Origin: Anomaloglossus baeobatrachus
Taxonomy: Eukaryota > Chordata > Amphibia > Anura > Aromobatidae
Direction of reading: 5' to 3'
NCBI RefSeq assembly: GCF_048569485.1
Contig: NC_134358.1
Span: 244,027,451 to 244,091,450 of the forward strand
DNA: 64,000 nt
Positions 46,159 through 55,821 of this stretch are shown piece after piece (the stretch's first letter is position 1; the number at the start of each line of letters is the position of its first letter). Below the pieces are notes generated by a model. It was given only the letters and a program-made list of their open reading frames with translations, was not told the origin of the DNA and did no database searches. A program made the position numbers and the translations under genes.

Positions 46159-47320
46159 GCGGTACACAGGCTCACTTTTCGTGTGTTGAATGTGTAATAT
46201 CTTTGTGCACTTGTAGATTGTGTAACACGACCATATAACATGTAGTCACGGCTGCATCCAGTATTACAGCTCATGCCTATTTATTGCTCTTAGTAGCAGG
46301 ACCTCGTGGAGCCGCTATTTTCCCTACAGAGCTGGGTCTCACAGATAATAAAGAGGATGCTGATCTCGATATAATGCTGCGGTCATATAGCTGATGGGCA
46401 GGGATATGAAAAATACTCGAATGACCATATCCATCTATTGCTGTGCAGAGGTTCAGGCTTTTCAGCATTTTTTACCCACTTTGGGTTTCTAAAACCACCC
46501 AGTGGTTAAAAGAAGTGACCGCTTCATTCTTTTGGTGTTTTCCACTTAGAAGACGCTCTACAATGCAGATCAATGAGAAGGCTCGGAAGATGCCCAGACG
46601 TTTTTTGTTGTGTTTACCATCGCTTTTTCTTAAAACTGCAGTAAAACATATGTGACAAAAACAATGAGAAAACACTAAAAGAAAAACCAAAGATGGTGAA
46701 AACCATAGATGCTAGGAAATGACTGTAAAACTACACAGAAGATGGGTCAGGAAAAAAATACAACGGTTTTCAGCATCTTCTGCTTGAGAAACATGGCGGT
46801 TTTGCTTGAGTTTAAAATTCCTTGTGTGCACATAACCTTAGGTTTTCCGGTTTTGGAAAACCATTCCCTGCATTGTTTGTTTATTTTATTCACTCTCCCC
46901 AGGTCTGCTATTGTCTGCAGCGCTGATGTCACATCACAATGACAGCGCTGCAACAAATCAAGGAGCTCAGCAGCTAACTGATTAGCTACAGCGCTGCTGA
47001 TGTGATGTCAGAGATGCAGACAATTATAGACCCCAGATGCAACAGCAGTTTGTATTTTTTATAACGAAAAGGACGCATCAGACATGAAGAGGATGTAAAC
47101 AGTCAGACTCATGTAAGGGGTACTTACATGAATATATCACCAGAACCAAAGATTTAAGGAGGATTTGGAGACATTCTGCTTAAAAAATATGTGCAAACAT
47201 ACGCTAATTTACACTTTTTTGGAGCAGAAACTGAGCAGAATCTTGCCAAATTCTCATAATCTCAAAACAAAGTTTTTATTTTTAAGCTTTAACATAGCTA
47301 TGAAACTTGTTTTGGATTGT
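46159..47320. other. Unassigned, with small MITE-like end
   Basis: It begins with CAGGCTCACTTTTCGTGTGT, which may be the continuation of the element interrupted by the LTR-like repeat. Near 46820-46840 the sequence CTTGTGTGCACATAACCTTA looks like a Harbinger-type end (TTA outside, GTGTGCACATAACC inside) without a found partner. No gene. Confidence 0.35.
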
Positions 47321-47324
47321 CAAG

Positions 47325-47720
47325 TGCCGAACCACCATCAGCACATGAATGTAGCTTCAGAACCACCATCAGCACATGAATGTAGCTTCAGAACCACCAT
47401 CAGCACATGACTGTAGCATCAGAACCACCATCAGCACATGAATGTAGCATCAGACCCACCATTAGCACATCAATGAAGCTTCAGAACCACCATCAGTACA
47501 TGAATGTTGCACCAGAACCATCATCAGCACATGAATACAGCACCAGAACCACCACCAGAACATGAATGCAGCGCCAGAACCACCATCAACACATGAATGC
47601 AGCATTAGAACCACCATCAGCACATGAATGCAGCACCAGAACCATCATCAGCACAGAATTTCAGCACCAAAGCCACAGTCAGCACATGACTGCAGCGTCA
47701 AAACTAACGTCAGTACATGA
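47325..47720. repeat. 30-bp minisatellite
   Basis: About thirteen copies of a unit containing AGAACCACCATCAGCACATG and AATG(T/C)AGC. One strand reads as Pro/Ser/Ala/His repeats, which is not taken as a gene. Confidence 0.9.
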
Positions 47721-48179
47721 ATCATGCTTAGCCCCATGTACAATTGGATTGTATGAACCTACAACTCTCAATTTGTCCTTAACAATGGTAAGGAGATGCT
47801 GAGAGTTGTTGTTATCAATTATAAGACTGCGGGCCATACAAGAACCACAGTACTGATAAGACGCAGGCAGCATCACAAATAAACATTTACATCCAGGTAC
47901 CTTATAAGTGACATCATCTCTGATCAGAATCGTTCCTGTCCCTTTTGTTTCCATGTAGTACAGACACCATCATGAGATTTCATGCCCTCAACTCGTCTCT
48001 GAAGACCTCCCTCTTTGTTTTTCAGCAGCACTTCCTGACACAGTGCCTTTAAATATAAAAGTATCATTATTATGATCCATTAATATGAATATTTCCCATG
48101 CTGCAACCCTGAATAAATAATTGCTGTACTTTCTCCACAAAATATCTCCACCCATATACACACTGCCCTTATCCAAAAT
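47721..48179. other. Unassigned sequence between minisatellites
   Basis: It contains AACTCTCAATTTGTCCTTAACAATGG-type sequence. From about 48120 it grades into AATATCTCCACCC-like precursors of the next array. No gene. Confidence 0.35.
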
Positions 48180-48740
48180 ATCCCCTCACACTACCCCTCT
48201 TCAAAATATTCCCACACGCTGCCACTCTCCTTAATATACCCCCCACGCTGCCACTCTCCTTAATATGCCCCCCATGCTACTACTCTCTTTAATATACCCA
48301 CACTGCCAATGTCCTTAATATACCCCCATGCTGCCACTCTAATTAATATACCCTCATGCTGCCACTCTCCTTAATATACCCCCACACTGCTGCTCTCCTT
48401 AATATACCCCCACACTGCCACTCTCCTTAATATACCCCCACACTGCCATTCTCCTTAATATACCCCCACACTGACACTCTCCCTAATATACCCCCACAGT
48501 GCTCCTCTCCTTAATATACCCCCACACTGCCACTCTCCTTAAGATACCCCCACAGTGCTACTCTCCTTAATATACCCCACGCTGCCACTCTCATTAATAT
48601 ACCCCCCACGCTGCTCTCCTTAATATCCTCCCAAGCTGCCACTCTCATTAATATACCCCCATGCTGCCAGTCTCATTAATATACCCCTCCCACACTGCCT
48701 CTGCAAAATATTTCCCCCCCACAGTGCCCTTTTGTAAAAT
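48180..48740. repeat. 27-28 bp minisatellite, copy 1
   Basis: About twenty copies of a unit with CACTCTCCTTAATATACCCC and CACACTGC. It ends with a non-unit tail (CTGCAAAATATTTCCCCCCC, ACAGTGCCCTTTTGTAAAAT) that is also found at the end of the array at 54646-55390. Confidence 0.9.
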
Positions 48741-49586
48741 ATCCTACACACACACACACACACATTGCCCACTCTGAATAAAGTACTCACCTCACTACCT
48801 CTCAGAAAGCTGTGTCCCTTTCACGATTGTTCTCCCCTTCTCCAGTACAGTTCATCTTCCGCTCCTCCATGGAGCGCTCACCACTGTCCGACATGTCTCT
48901 GTGGCGTCCACAGCAGTGTGATGACGTCAGCAAGGTGCTGATCTTATCACGCTGATGCACGTCGGAGCCCAGACCCGATCGCCGCGCTACACTGTTCAAA
49001 TGTATTTACGGCTGAGAGACGCAAATACATTTGATCAGGAAGGAGAGAGCTGTGGTCACCATCACTCTCCTCAGCAGTGTGTATGCCAGGCGCAGAATCA
49101 CACAGCAGGGCCGACACAGCCCAGCGCACACTGCGGAGGAGAGCGGCGGTGACTGAAGATTGAGCGGCCACTACAGGCACCAGCCCACTACAGGCCCCGT
49201 CCCTTCTGGCATTTGCCAGAATTGCCCTATGGCCAGTCCGGCCCTGCATGTGAGAGAGCGCACATGCTGATGTCAGCTGCTGGCTACTGCACACCTACTA
49301 CAGAGTATACTGGGCGGTGAGGGAGGTGAGTAGAATGGGGATTTTTTTTGCTGTTTTTTTTATGAGCTAGAGACAGAACGAGGACTGTAAATACCAGAAA
49401 ATGGCTCAGGATAAGGACATATATACCAAGATGGGCCTAAGAAAGGGTCCTTATACACCAGGATGTGGATGATTTATATCAGGATGGGCCCAGGATAAGA
49501 ACATATATACCAAGATAGGCCCAAGATAAGGCATAAATACCAGGATGGGCCCAGCATGAGGACATATATACCAGGATGAGTACATA
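48741..49586. other. Unassigned; includes inverted CAGGGCCGGACTGG terminus
   Basis: It includes (CA)n at 48748-48766 and a GC-richer block (48950-49200). The terminus TATGGCCAGTCCGGCCCTG ends at 49252. From 49385 short copies of CCAGGATGGGCCCAGGATAA form a loose tandem repeat. No gene is supported. Confidence 0.4.
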
Positions 49587-50655
49587 TGTGACGCCCTGGC
49601 TATACCAGGGTGTTGCAGGGTTCTGCACTGCCTTTATCTTAGGTGCAGGGCCCACCTTCCTTTGTTCTGGGAGCCTTGACCTGGGGCACTGAACACCAGC
49701 ACACAAAATCCTAAGCCACCTCACACCACACCCTGCCAGTGTGCCGCCCCCATGCCAGCAGCCAGGCTGCTCAGATCTGGATCCGCAGTGGCTCGAGGGG
49801 TCTCTGGCCTGGGGGGTCGTGCGGCCACTCAAATGAAGGGGGTATTTACAGGGGATTGTGTTAAAGCTCCTGACGCCACCCGTGGTATGTGGTAATTTGG
49901 AGTACCACCGCTGCAGTTGGGAGTACCCGGAGTGATGGAATGGGGCAGCCAGGTGTTGTGACCCTCCACAGGTAGGGGGGATACCCCGGGACTCGGTGAT
50001 GGTGAGGGGGAGTGCCATTGGGTGCAAAGGGGTCACTTGCGTACTCACTCAGTCCATAAAGCTGACACCGACAACCGGATAAACCAAAGTTCTGGATACA
50101 GCTGCCGCTTAGGGGAGCTCATTCGGGTCCCGTCCCTGATGGTGCTGTGCTGCCTTCTGATCCGAGACCTGCCTCCTGGCACTAAGTTTACTTCTCTGTT
50201 GGTCTGTTGGTAGTATGGAACTTGCCGGGTCCCGCTCCCCACTATGGCTAAGTGTGGGAGCTTGCTCTCAGGGTTCACGCTTGGGATTTCCTGGACCGTT
50301 TATGTGGTAAGTCCTATCCCCCTCGTTGCGCTAGTACCCCGATTTTGGAGCAGGTGGAGAGCAGATCTTGAAGGCTCCGTTCTTGTCGGGTCAATTGTCA
50401 GGTTGCCTGAAGCTGCTCCCTGACCTAGGGTCCACGTACCCCATTGTGACCTGGTCCCAGCCCGGTGATGGTGCAAGGCCGCCGGCTGTCCTCCTCGACA
50501 GTTCCATGCCTATTACCCTGCAACCGGGTTCTAGCTCCTCTGGGCCCAGACCAACGTCTACCACCTTGATCTACTTAGGAGCCCTGCTCCTGACCTCCTC
50601 TCTCCTTCACTTCCAAACTACAACTTCCTTGTTCCTGACACTCCTGACAAAAAAA
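49587..50655. mobile_element. LTR-like fossil repeat, copy 2
   Basis: It begins TGTGACGCCCTGGC and is inverted relative to the copy at 45031-46158. It shares the AGACCAACGTCTACCACC-like and TGGCGTCAGGAGC-type blocks and runs into the T-rich tandem repeat at its right. A Ty3/gypsy-type LTR is likely. Broken, old. Confidence 0.45.
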
Positions 50656-52140
50656 AACATGTGAGGTTTTAATTTTATTTTCTTTGATTGTATTAAGTTT
50701 TTGGTTTTGTTTTTTTCTTTAAATCCGTTTGGATTCACTGTTCCTGGATATTTGTAGATGTGAGATTTTTCGGTTTATTTATTTTTATTGCATTTTATTT
50801 GTTTTTTTGGGTTTTGTTTTTTGGGGGTTTTATTTTAAACCTGGTTAGATTCATGTATTTTTGCATGTGATGTTTTTATATTATTATTATTATTTTCTAT
50901 TCTCTTTGATTGTATTTTTTTTTTTTTTTTTTTAAACCCGTTTGGATTCACTGTTCCTGGATATTTGTAGATGTGAGATTTTTCGGTTTATTTATTTTTA
51001 TTGCATTTTATTTGTTTATTTGGGTTTTGTTTTTTGGGGGTTTTATTTTAAACCTGGTTAGATTCATGTATTTTTGCATGTGATGTTTTTATATTATTAT
51101 TATTATTTTCTATTCTCTTTGATTGTATTTTTTTTTTTTTTTTTAAACCCGGTTGCATTCACTGATCTTGGATGTTTGTGCATGTGAGGTCTCTGTTTTT
51201 TTATTTTTAATTCTGTTTTTTATTTTTTTTTTGGGGGGGCGTTGTTGTTTTTTTTTTTTAAACCAAGTTAAATTCAATCATCCCGGATATACTGTGAGGT
51301 TTTTATTTTTTTTAATTTTGTTAATTTTCTGTTTGTTTTTTTTTTTTTTTAAAACCCATTTGCATTCACTGATTCCAGGTATTTTTGCATGTGATGATTT
51401 TATTATTCTTTAAATTTTCTGTTTATTTTCTGTGATTGTATTTTGTTTATAAGGTTTTTTTTTTCCTTAAACCCTGTTGGATCCACTGATCTTGGATATT
51501 TGTGCATGTGAAGTCTTTGTTTTTTTATTTTTAACTTTATTTGTTTTTTTTTGTTGTGTGTTTTTTTTTTTTTTTTAAACTCAGTTGGATCCACTCATCC
51601 CGGATATTTGTGCATGTGAGGGAGGTTTTTATTTTAATTTTGTTTATTTTCTTCGATTGTGTTGTTTTGTTTTTTGTTTGTTTGTTTTTTTAAACCCAGT
51701 TGCATTCACTGATCCCAGGTAATGTTTTTATTTTATTGTTTTTTAATTTTCTGTTTATTTTCTTTGTTTGTATTTTGTTCTTTTAGGTTTGTTTTCTTTT
51801 CTTTAAACACGGGTTGCATTCACTGATCCAGGATATTTGTGCATGTCAGGTTTTTGTTTTATTTTCTGTTTATTCTCTTTAATTGTATTTTGTTTCTTGG
51901 GTTGTTTTTTTTTTGTTTTTTGGGGTTTTTTTTAAACCTGGTTGGATTCACTTATTTTTGAATGTGATGTTTTTATTATAATTCTTCTTTAATTTTTTTT
52001 TTTTTTTGTTCTGTTTTTTTCAAACCCTGTTGGATGCACTGATTAGGGGTGTTTGTGTTCCCACCCATCACTTATCATATATTTCCATCCAACCTTGTGG
52101 AGATTTTTTTTTTTTTTTTTTTCTCTTTTTTAATAAAAAG
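50656..52140. repeat. T-rich degenerate tandem repeat, ~105-110 bp unit
   Basis: About twelve to fourteen units. Each has AAACCC(A/G)GTT(G)GATTCACTGAT, GGATATTTGTGCATGTGAGG and a T-rich spacer of variable length. Two neighbouring blocks (about 50726-50937 and 50938-51147) are almost identical, a recent duplication of two units. The array ends in a (T)n run and AATAAAAAGTTTAACAATG. Confidence 0.8.
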
Positions 52141-52285
52141 TTTAACAATGTGGTTTTAATATTTGTCACTTAGTATTTACAGATATGAGCTGATTATAGA
52201 CCCTGGACCGATAGGAGCCTGATGCCGGCCATATCCTCTGATGTGTGGTGTCCTGCAGCTGATCATTGTGGTCTCTATGCAGGAA

Positions 52286-52495
52286 CACATGCCTGCAAGA
52301 AGAACCCCGGCCCCTCTTTAAGATCCCACATGCCTGCAAGAAGAACCCCAGCCCCCCTTTAAGATCCCACATGCCTGCAAGAAGAACCCCGGCCCCCCTT
52401 TAAGATCCCACATGCCTGCAAGAAGAATCCCGGCCCCCTTTAAGATCCCACATGCCTGCAAGAAGAACCCCAGCCCCCTTTAAGACCCCAGCTTA
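52286..52495. repeat. 41-bp tandem repeat, five copies
   Basis: A unit CATGCCTGCAAGAAGAACCC plus CGGCCCCCCTTTAAGATCCCA at 40-41 bp steps (52288, 52329, 52370, 52411, 52451). It lies just downstream (- strand sense) of the protamine-like gene. Confidence 0.9.
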
Positions 52496-52569
52496 GATAA
52501 AGCACAAAAAGATTGAGGCGTTTTACTAAATAAAAACAACCAGAACAGAAAAGTTTTTGCGCCTTAGTT

Positions 52570-52575
52570 TTTATT
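52570..52575 (-). terminator. Polyadenylation signal of the protamine-like gene
   Basis: AATAAA on the - strand (TTAATAAAAACTAAGG), about 215 bp past the proposed stop codon. The 3' UTR between them (52788-52576) contains about four imperfect ~45-50 bp repeats with GAGTCCAAAA, CTTCACCAAACCCGTGC and similar. Confidence 0.55.
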
Positions 52576-52788
52576 AACAGATATCTCCAGCGGCATCCAG
52601 CGTCTTTTGGACTCAGCACGGGTTTGGTGAAGCCTTCAGTAAGTATTTTGGACTCAGCACGGGTTTCGTAAAGCCTTCAAGCGATATTTTGGATTCACTA
52701 CGGTTTTGGTGGAGTCTTCAGAAGTCTTTTGGATTCACCCAGGGTTTGCTGAAGTCTTGAGACGTGGCGTCGCTGTGTGGAGACCTCT

Positions 52789-52823
52789 TCACCGTCTGTG
52801 ATGGTGCCTTCTGCGCCTGTGAA
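52789..52823 (-). CDS. Protamine-like gene, exon 2
   Basis: After a strong acceptor (GGCTTCTTCTTGTCTCAG, with TAGTAAT as a likely branch point upstream) the exon starts TTCACAGG. Spliced in phase 1 to exon 1 it adds the end of Leu29, then HRRRRHHHRR and TGA. So short a stretch with six Arg and four His among ten residues, right before the stop, is what one expects of a protamine C-terminus. The other two frames give mixed, unremarkable sequence. The longest open frame of the region uses one of these by ignoring the intron. Confidence 0.55.
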
Positions 52824-52900
52824 CTGAGACAAGAAGAAGCCATCATTACTACACATTCTGTCCACAGGCAAGAATGTACATAGATATTTAGCTGTCCTAC

Positions 52901-52985
52901 GGTCGGGGTGGCGCTTTATGGGGTTCCTCCTGGCTCTGCGTCGCCGCCGACGTCCACTGCGTTCATTCTGAGTTCTAGATGGCAT
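52901..52985 (-). CDS. Protamine-like sperm nuclear basic protein, exon 1
   Basis: Exon 1 starts ATG (CACC just before it, a good context) and encodes residues 1-28: MPSRTQNERS, then GRRRRRRARR, then NPIKRHPD. With exon 2 the protein has 39 residues: 17 Arg, 5 His, 1 Lys, no Cys. Such proteins replace histones in spermatids and neutralise DNA. The size, composition, single short intron, TATA box, CRE-like site and compact 3' end all fit a vertebrate protamine gene; I recall toad protamines of similar size. The 77-bp intron has a weak donor (ACC|GTAGGA), the least certain part. An alternative is an unspliced 95-residue protein with the same basic N-terminus. Introns with the next downstream donor (at 52879) would be only 56 bp, too short. 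Confidence 0.6.
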
Positions 52986-53054
52986 GGTGACAGGTGGAGC
53001 TTTGTTTGTCAGCGGTCCGGTCCAGGAGTATGAGGATAAATGATAGCCGCATGG

Positions 53055-53100
53055 CTTTTTATAGTCTCTGACTACTGTGACCTCATAATATGATGACATA
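53055..53100 (-). promoter_or_regulatory. Promoter of the protamine-like gene: TATA box and CRE-like sites
   Basis: Read on the - strand, TATAAAAAG lies at 53063-53055, about 70 bp before the ATG, which places transcription start near 53030. A CRE-like TGAGGTCA is at 53085-53078, 15 bp upstream of the TATA box, and a half-site-like TATGTCATCA at 53100-53091. Testis genes switched on after meiosis, protamines included, are classically driven by CREM at CRE sites close to a TATA box. The regulation here is inferred from that. Confidence 0.5.
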
Positions 53101-53125
53101 GCAAGTAGATGTGGCCCCTTTATTT

Positions 53126-53690
53126 AGTCAGCGAGCGAGGCTCCATTATTTACTTAGCGAGGCTCCATTATTTACTTAGCGAGGCTCCATTATTTACTTA
53201 GCGAGGCTCCATTATTTACTTAGCGAGGCTCCATTATTTACTTAGCGAGGTTCCATTATTTACTTAGCGAGGCTCCATTATTTACTCAGCGAAGCTCCAT
53301 TATATACTCAGCGAGGCTCCATTATTTACTCAGCGAAGCTCCATTATTTACTCAGCGAGGCTCCATTATTTACTTAGTGAGGCTCCATTATTTACTCAGC
53401 GAGGCTCCATTATTTACTTAGTGAGGCTCCATTATTTACTCAGCGAGGCTCCATTATTTACTTAGTGAGGCTCCATTATTTACTCAGCGAGGTTCCATTA
53501 TTTACTTAGCGAGGCTCCATTATTTACTTAGTGAGGCTCCATTATTCACTTAGCGAGGCTCCATTATTTACTCAGCGAGCTTCATTATTTACTTAGCGAG
53601 CTTCATTATTTACTTAGCGAGCTTCATTATTTACTCAGCGAGCTTCATTATTTACTCAGCGAGCTCCATTATTTACTCAGCGAGCGAGGT
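53126..53690. repeat. 22-bp minisatellite
   Basis: About twenty-five copies of GAGGCTCCATTATTTACTTAGC (variants TCAGC, AGTGAG, GAGCTTCATT). It starts within 50 bp of the proposed promoter of the protamine-like gene. Confidence 0.95.
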
Positions 53691-53809
53691 TCCAGGGATG
53701 AGGGGGGGGGGGTTCACTGGCACTATTAATGGTGACATTATGGCTGCCGTCATAGGGACAGTCAAAATACTTTTTCTGTTTTACTGCATAAGTGCACAAG
53801 ACAATAATT

Positions 53810-54250
53810 AAAATAATACTGCTCCCCATATACAAATATACTGCCCGTATGTACAAGAATATATCTACTATAATACTGCCCCTATGTACAATAATATAAC
53901 TACTAGCATACTGCCCCCTATGTACAAGAATATAACTACTATAATACTGCCCCTATGTACAAGAATATAACTGCTATAATACTGCCCCTATGTACAAGCA
54001 TATAACTGCTATAATACTGCTCATATGTACAAGAATATAACTACTATATTACTGCCCCTATGTACAAGAATATAACTGCTATAATACTGCCCCTATGTAC
54101 AAGCATATAACTACTATAATACTGCCTCCCTATGTACAAAAATATAACTACTATATTACTGCCCCTATGCACAACAATATAACTACTATATTACTGTCCC
54201 TATGCACAAGAATATAACTACTATAATACTGCCCCTATGTATCAGAATAT
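53810..54250. repeat. 33-34 bp minisatellite
   Basis: About twelve to thirteen copies of a unit with CTATGTACAAGAATATAACT and ACTATAATACTGCCC. Confidence 0.9.
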
Positions 54251-54251
54251 A

Positions 54252-54340
54252 CAGTGGCATGTAAAAGTTTGGACACCCCTGGTCAAAATTATTATTGAGA
54301 ACAGTTAAACAAGTTGAAGATGAAATGATCTCCAAAAAGC
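54252..54340. mobile_element. Tc1-type terminal fragment
   Basis: After TA at 54250-54251 comes CAGTGGCATGTAAAAGTTTG and then sequence typical of a Tc1-type inverted repeat (GATGAAATGATCTCCAAAA). Only the first ~90 bp exist; it breaks off into the next minisatellite. It is a different family from the other Tc1 copies here. Confidence 0.65.
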
Positions 54341-54645
54341 ATGCTGCACTCCTCGCGGCGGCAGTTTTTGGATCGCATGCTGCACCTCCTCATGGCGGCA
54401 GTTTTTGGATCGCACATTGCACCTCCTCGCGGCGGCAGTTTTTGGATCGCACATTGCACCTCCTCGCGGCGGCAGTTTTGGGATCGCACGTTGCACCTCC
54501 TCGCGGCAGCAGTTTTTGGTTCCACGCTGCACCTCCTCGCGGCAGCAGTTTTTGGTTCCACGCTGCACCTCCTCGCGGCGGCAGTTTTGGGATCGCACGT
54601 TGCACCTCCTCGCGGCAGCAGTTTTTGGTTTCACGCTGCACCTCC
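54341..54645. repeat. 36-37 bp minisatellite
   Basis: Eight copies of a unit with CACCTCCTCGCGGCGGCAGT and TTTTGGATCGCACGTTG. It gives open frames on both strands that are pure repeat. Confidence 0.95.
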
Positions 54646-55390
54646 TTAATATACCCCCCATGCTGCCACTCTCCTTAATATACCCCCCATGCTGCCACTC
54701 TCCTTAATATAACCCCCATGCTGCCACTCTCCTTAATATACATCCACGCTGCCACTCTCCTTAATATACATCCACGCTGCCACTCTCCTTAATATACCCC
54801 CCACACTGCTGCTCTCCTTAATATATCCACACTGCCAATGTCCTTAATATACCCCTATGCTGCCACTCTCCTTAATATACCCCCACAGTGCTACTCTCCT
54901 GAATATACCCCACGCTGCCACTCTCCCTAATATACGCCCACATTGCTACTCTCCTTAATATACCCCCACAGTGCTACTCTCCTGAATATACCCCACGCTG
55001 CCACTCTCCCTAATATACGCCCACATTGCCACTCTCCTTAATATACCCACACACTGCCCCTCTCCTTAATATACCCCGACACTGCCACTCTCCTTAATAT
55101 ACCCCCACAGTGCTACTCTCCTGAATATACCCCACACTGACACTCTCCCTAATATACCCCCACATTGCTACTCTCCTTAATATACCCACACACTGCCCCT
55201 CTCCTTAATATACCCTGACACTGCCACTCTCCTTAATATACCCCCACAGTGCTACTCTCCTGAATATACCCCACGCTGCCACTCTCATTAATATACCCCC
55301 ATGCTGCCAGTCTCATTAATATACCCCTCCCACACTGCCTCTGAAAAATATTTCCCCCCCACAGTGCCCTTTTGTAAAATATTGAACCAA
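54646..55390. repeat. 27-28 bp minisatellite, copy 2
   Basis: The same unit as 48180-48740 and the same terminal tail (TGCCAGTCTCATTAATATAC, ACAGTGCCCTTTTGTAAAAT). It follows the 37-bp array without a gap. Internal blocks of several units are themselves repeated (for example around 54885-55160). Confidence 0.9.
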
Positions 55391-55819
55391 AAAAGAGGAT
55401 AGAGATCCATATCTTATCTAAGGTTGACCAAAGCAGATCTCACTATAATTAGCATATATTAACCGAAAACGAGTTCTGCAAGTATAACCCATTCAATAAT
55501 ATGTCAAACACTAATGTGGTAAACAAAATTCATCATATTTTATTAAATCACATATTAATCACAATTTTTTAATAATGCTGGTACTCACAAATTTAAAAAT
55601 AACCCTACCCCATAAAAACATGCAGAAACAAACTGGTGCAGTGTGGAGCAGCCATAATTTATGATTCAGTGTTAATACACATCCATATATATATATCTGG
55701 GTGTCAAGAATTATAATAAAACCTGATAGCCTGTCACAGGTAAGCTATTAAGGTGCACGTGCAATTCAACATATAAGCGTGATCTGCCTGAACACAATTC
55801 TTAATATGCAGCCAATAGT
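55391..55819. other. AT-rich flank of the Tc1 copy
   Basis: AT-rich sequence that probably belongs to the same repeat as 57476-58350, split by the Tc1 insertion. No gene. Confidence 0.35.
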
Positions 55820-55821
55820 TA

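Noticed and set aside
52698-53099. 133-codon frame as the product of the protamine-like gene
   Set aside because: It starts upstream of the TATA box and reads through the proposed intron. The ATG at 52985, with splicing, explains the basic composition and gene signals better.
54292-54707. Cys/Arg- and Ser/His-rich frames on both strands
   Set aside because: Translations of the 37-bp minisatellite.
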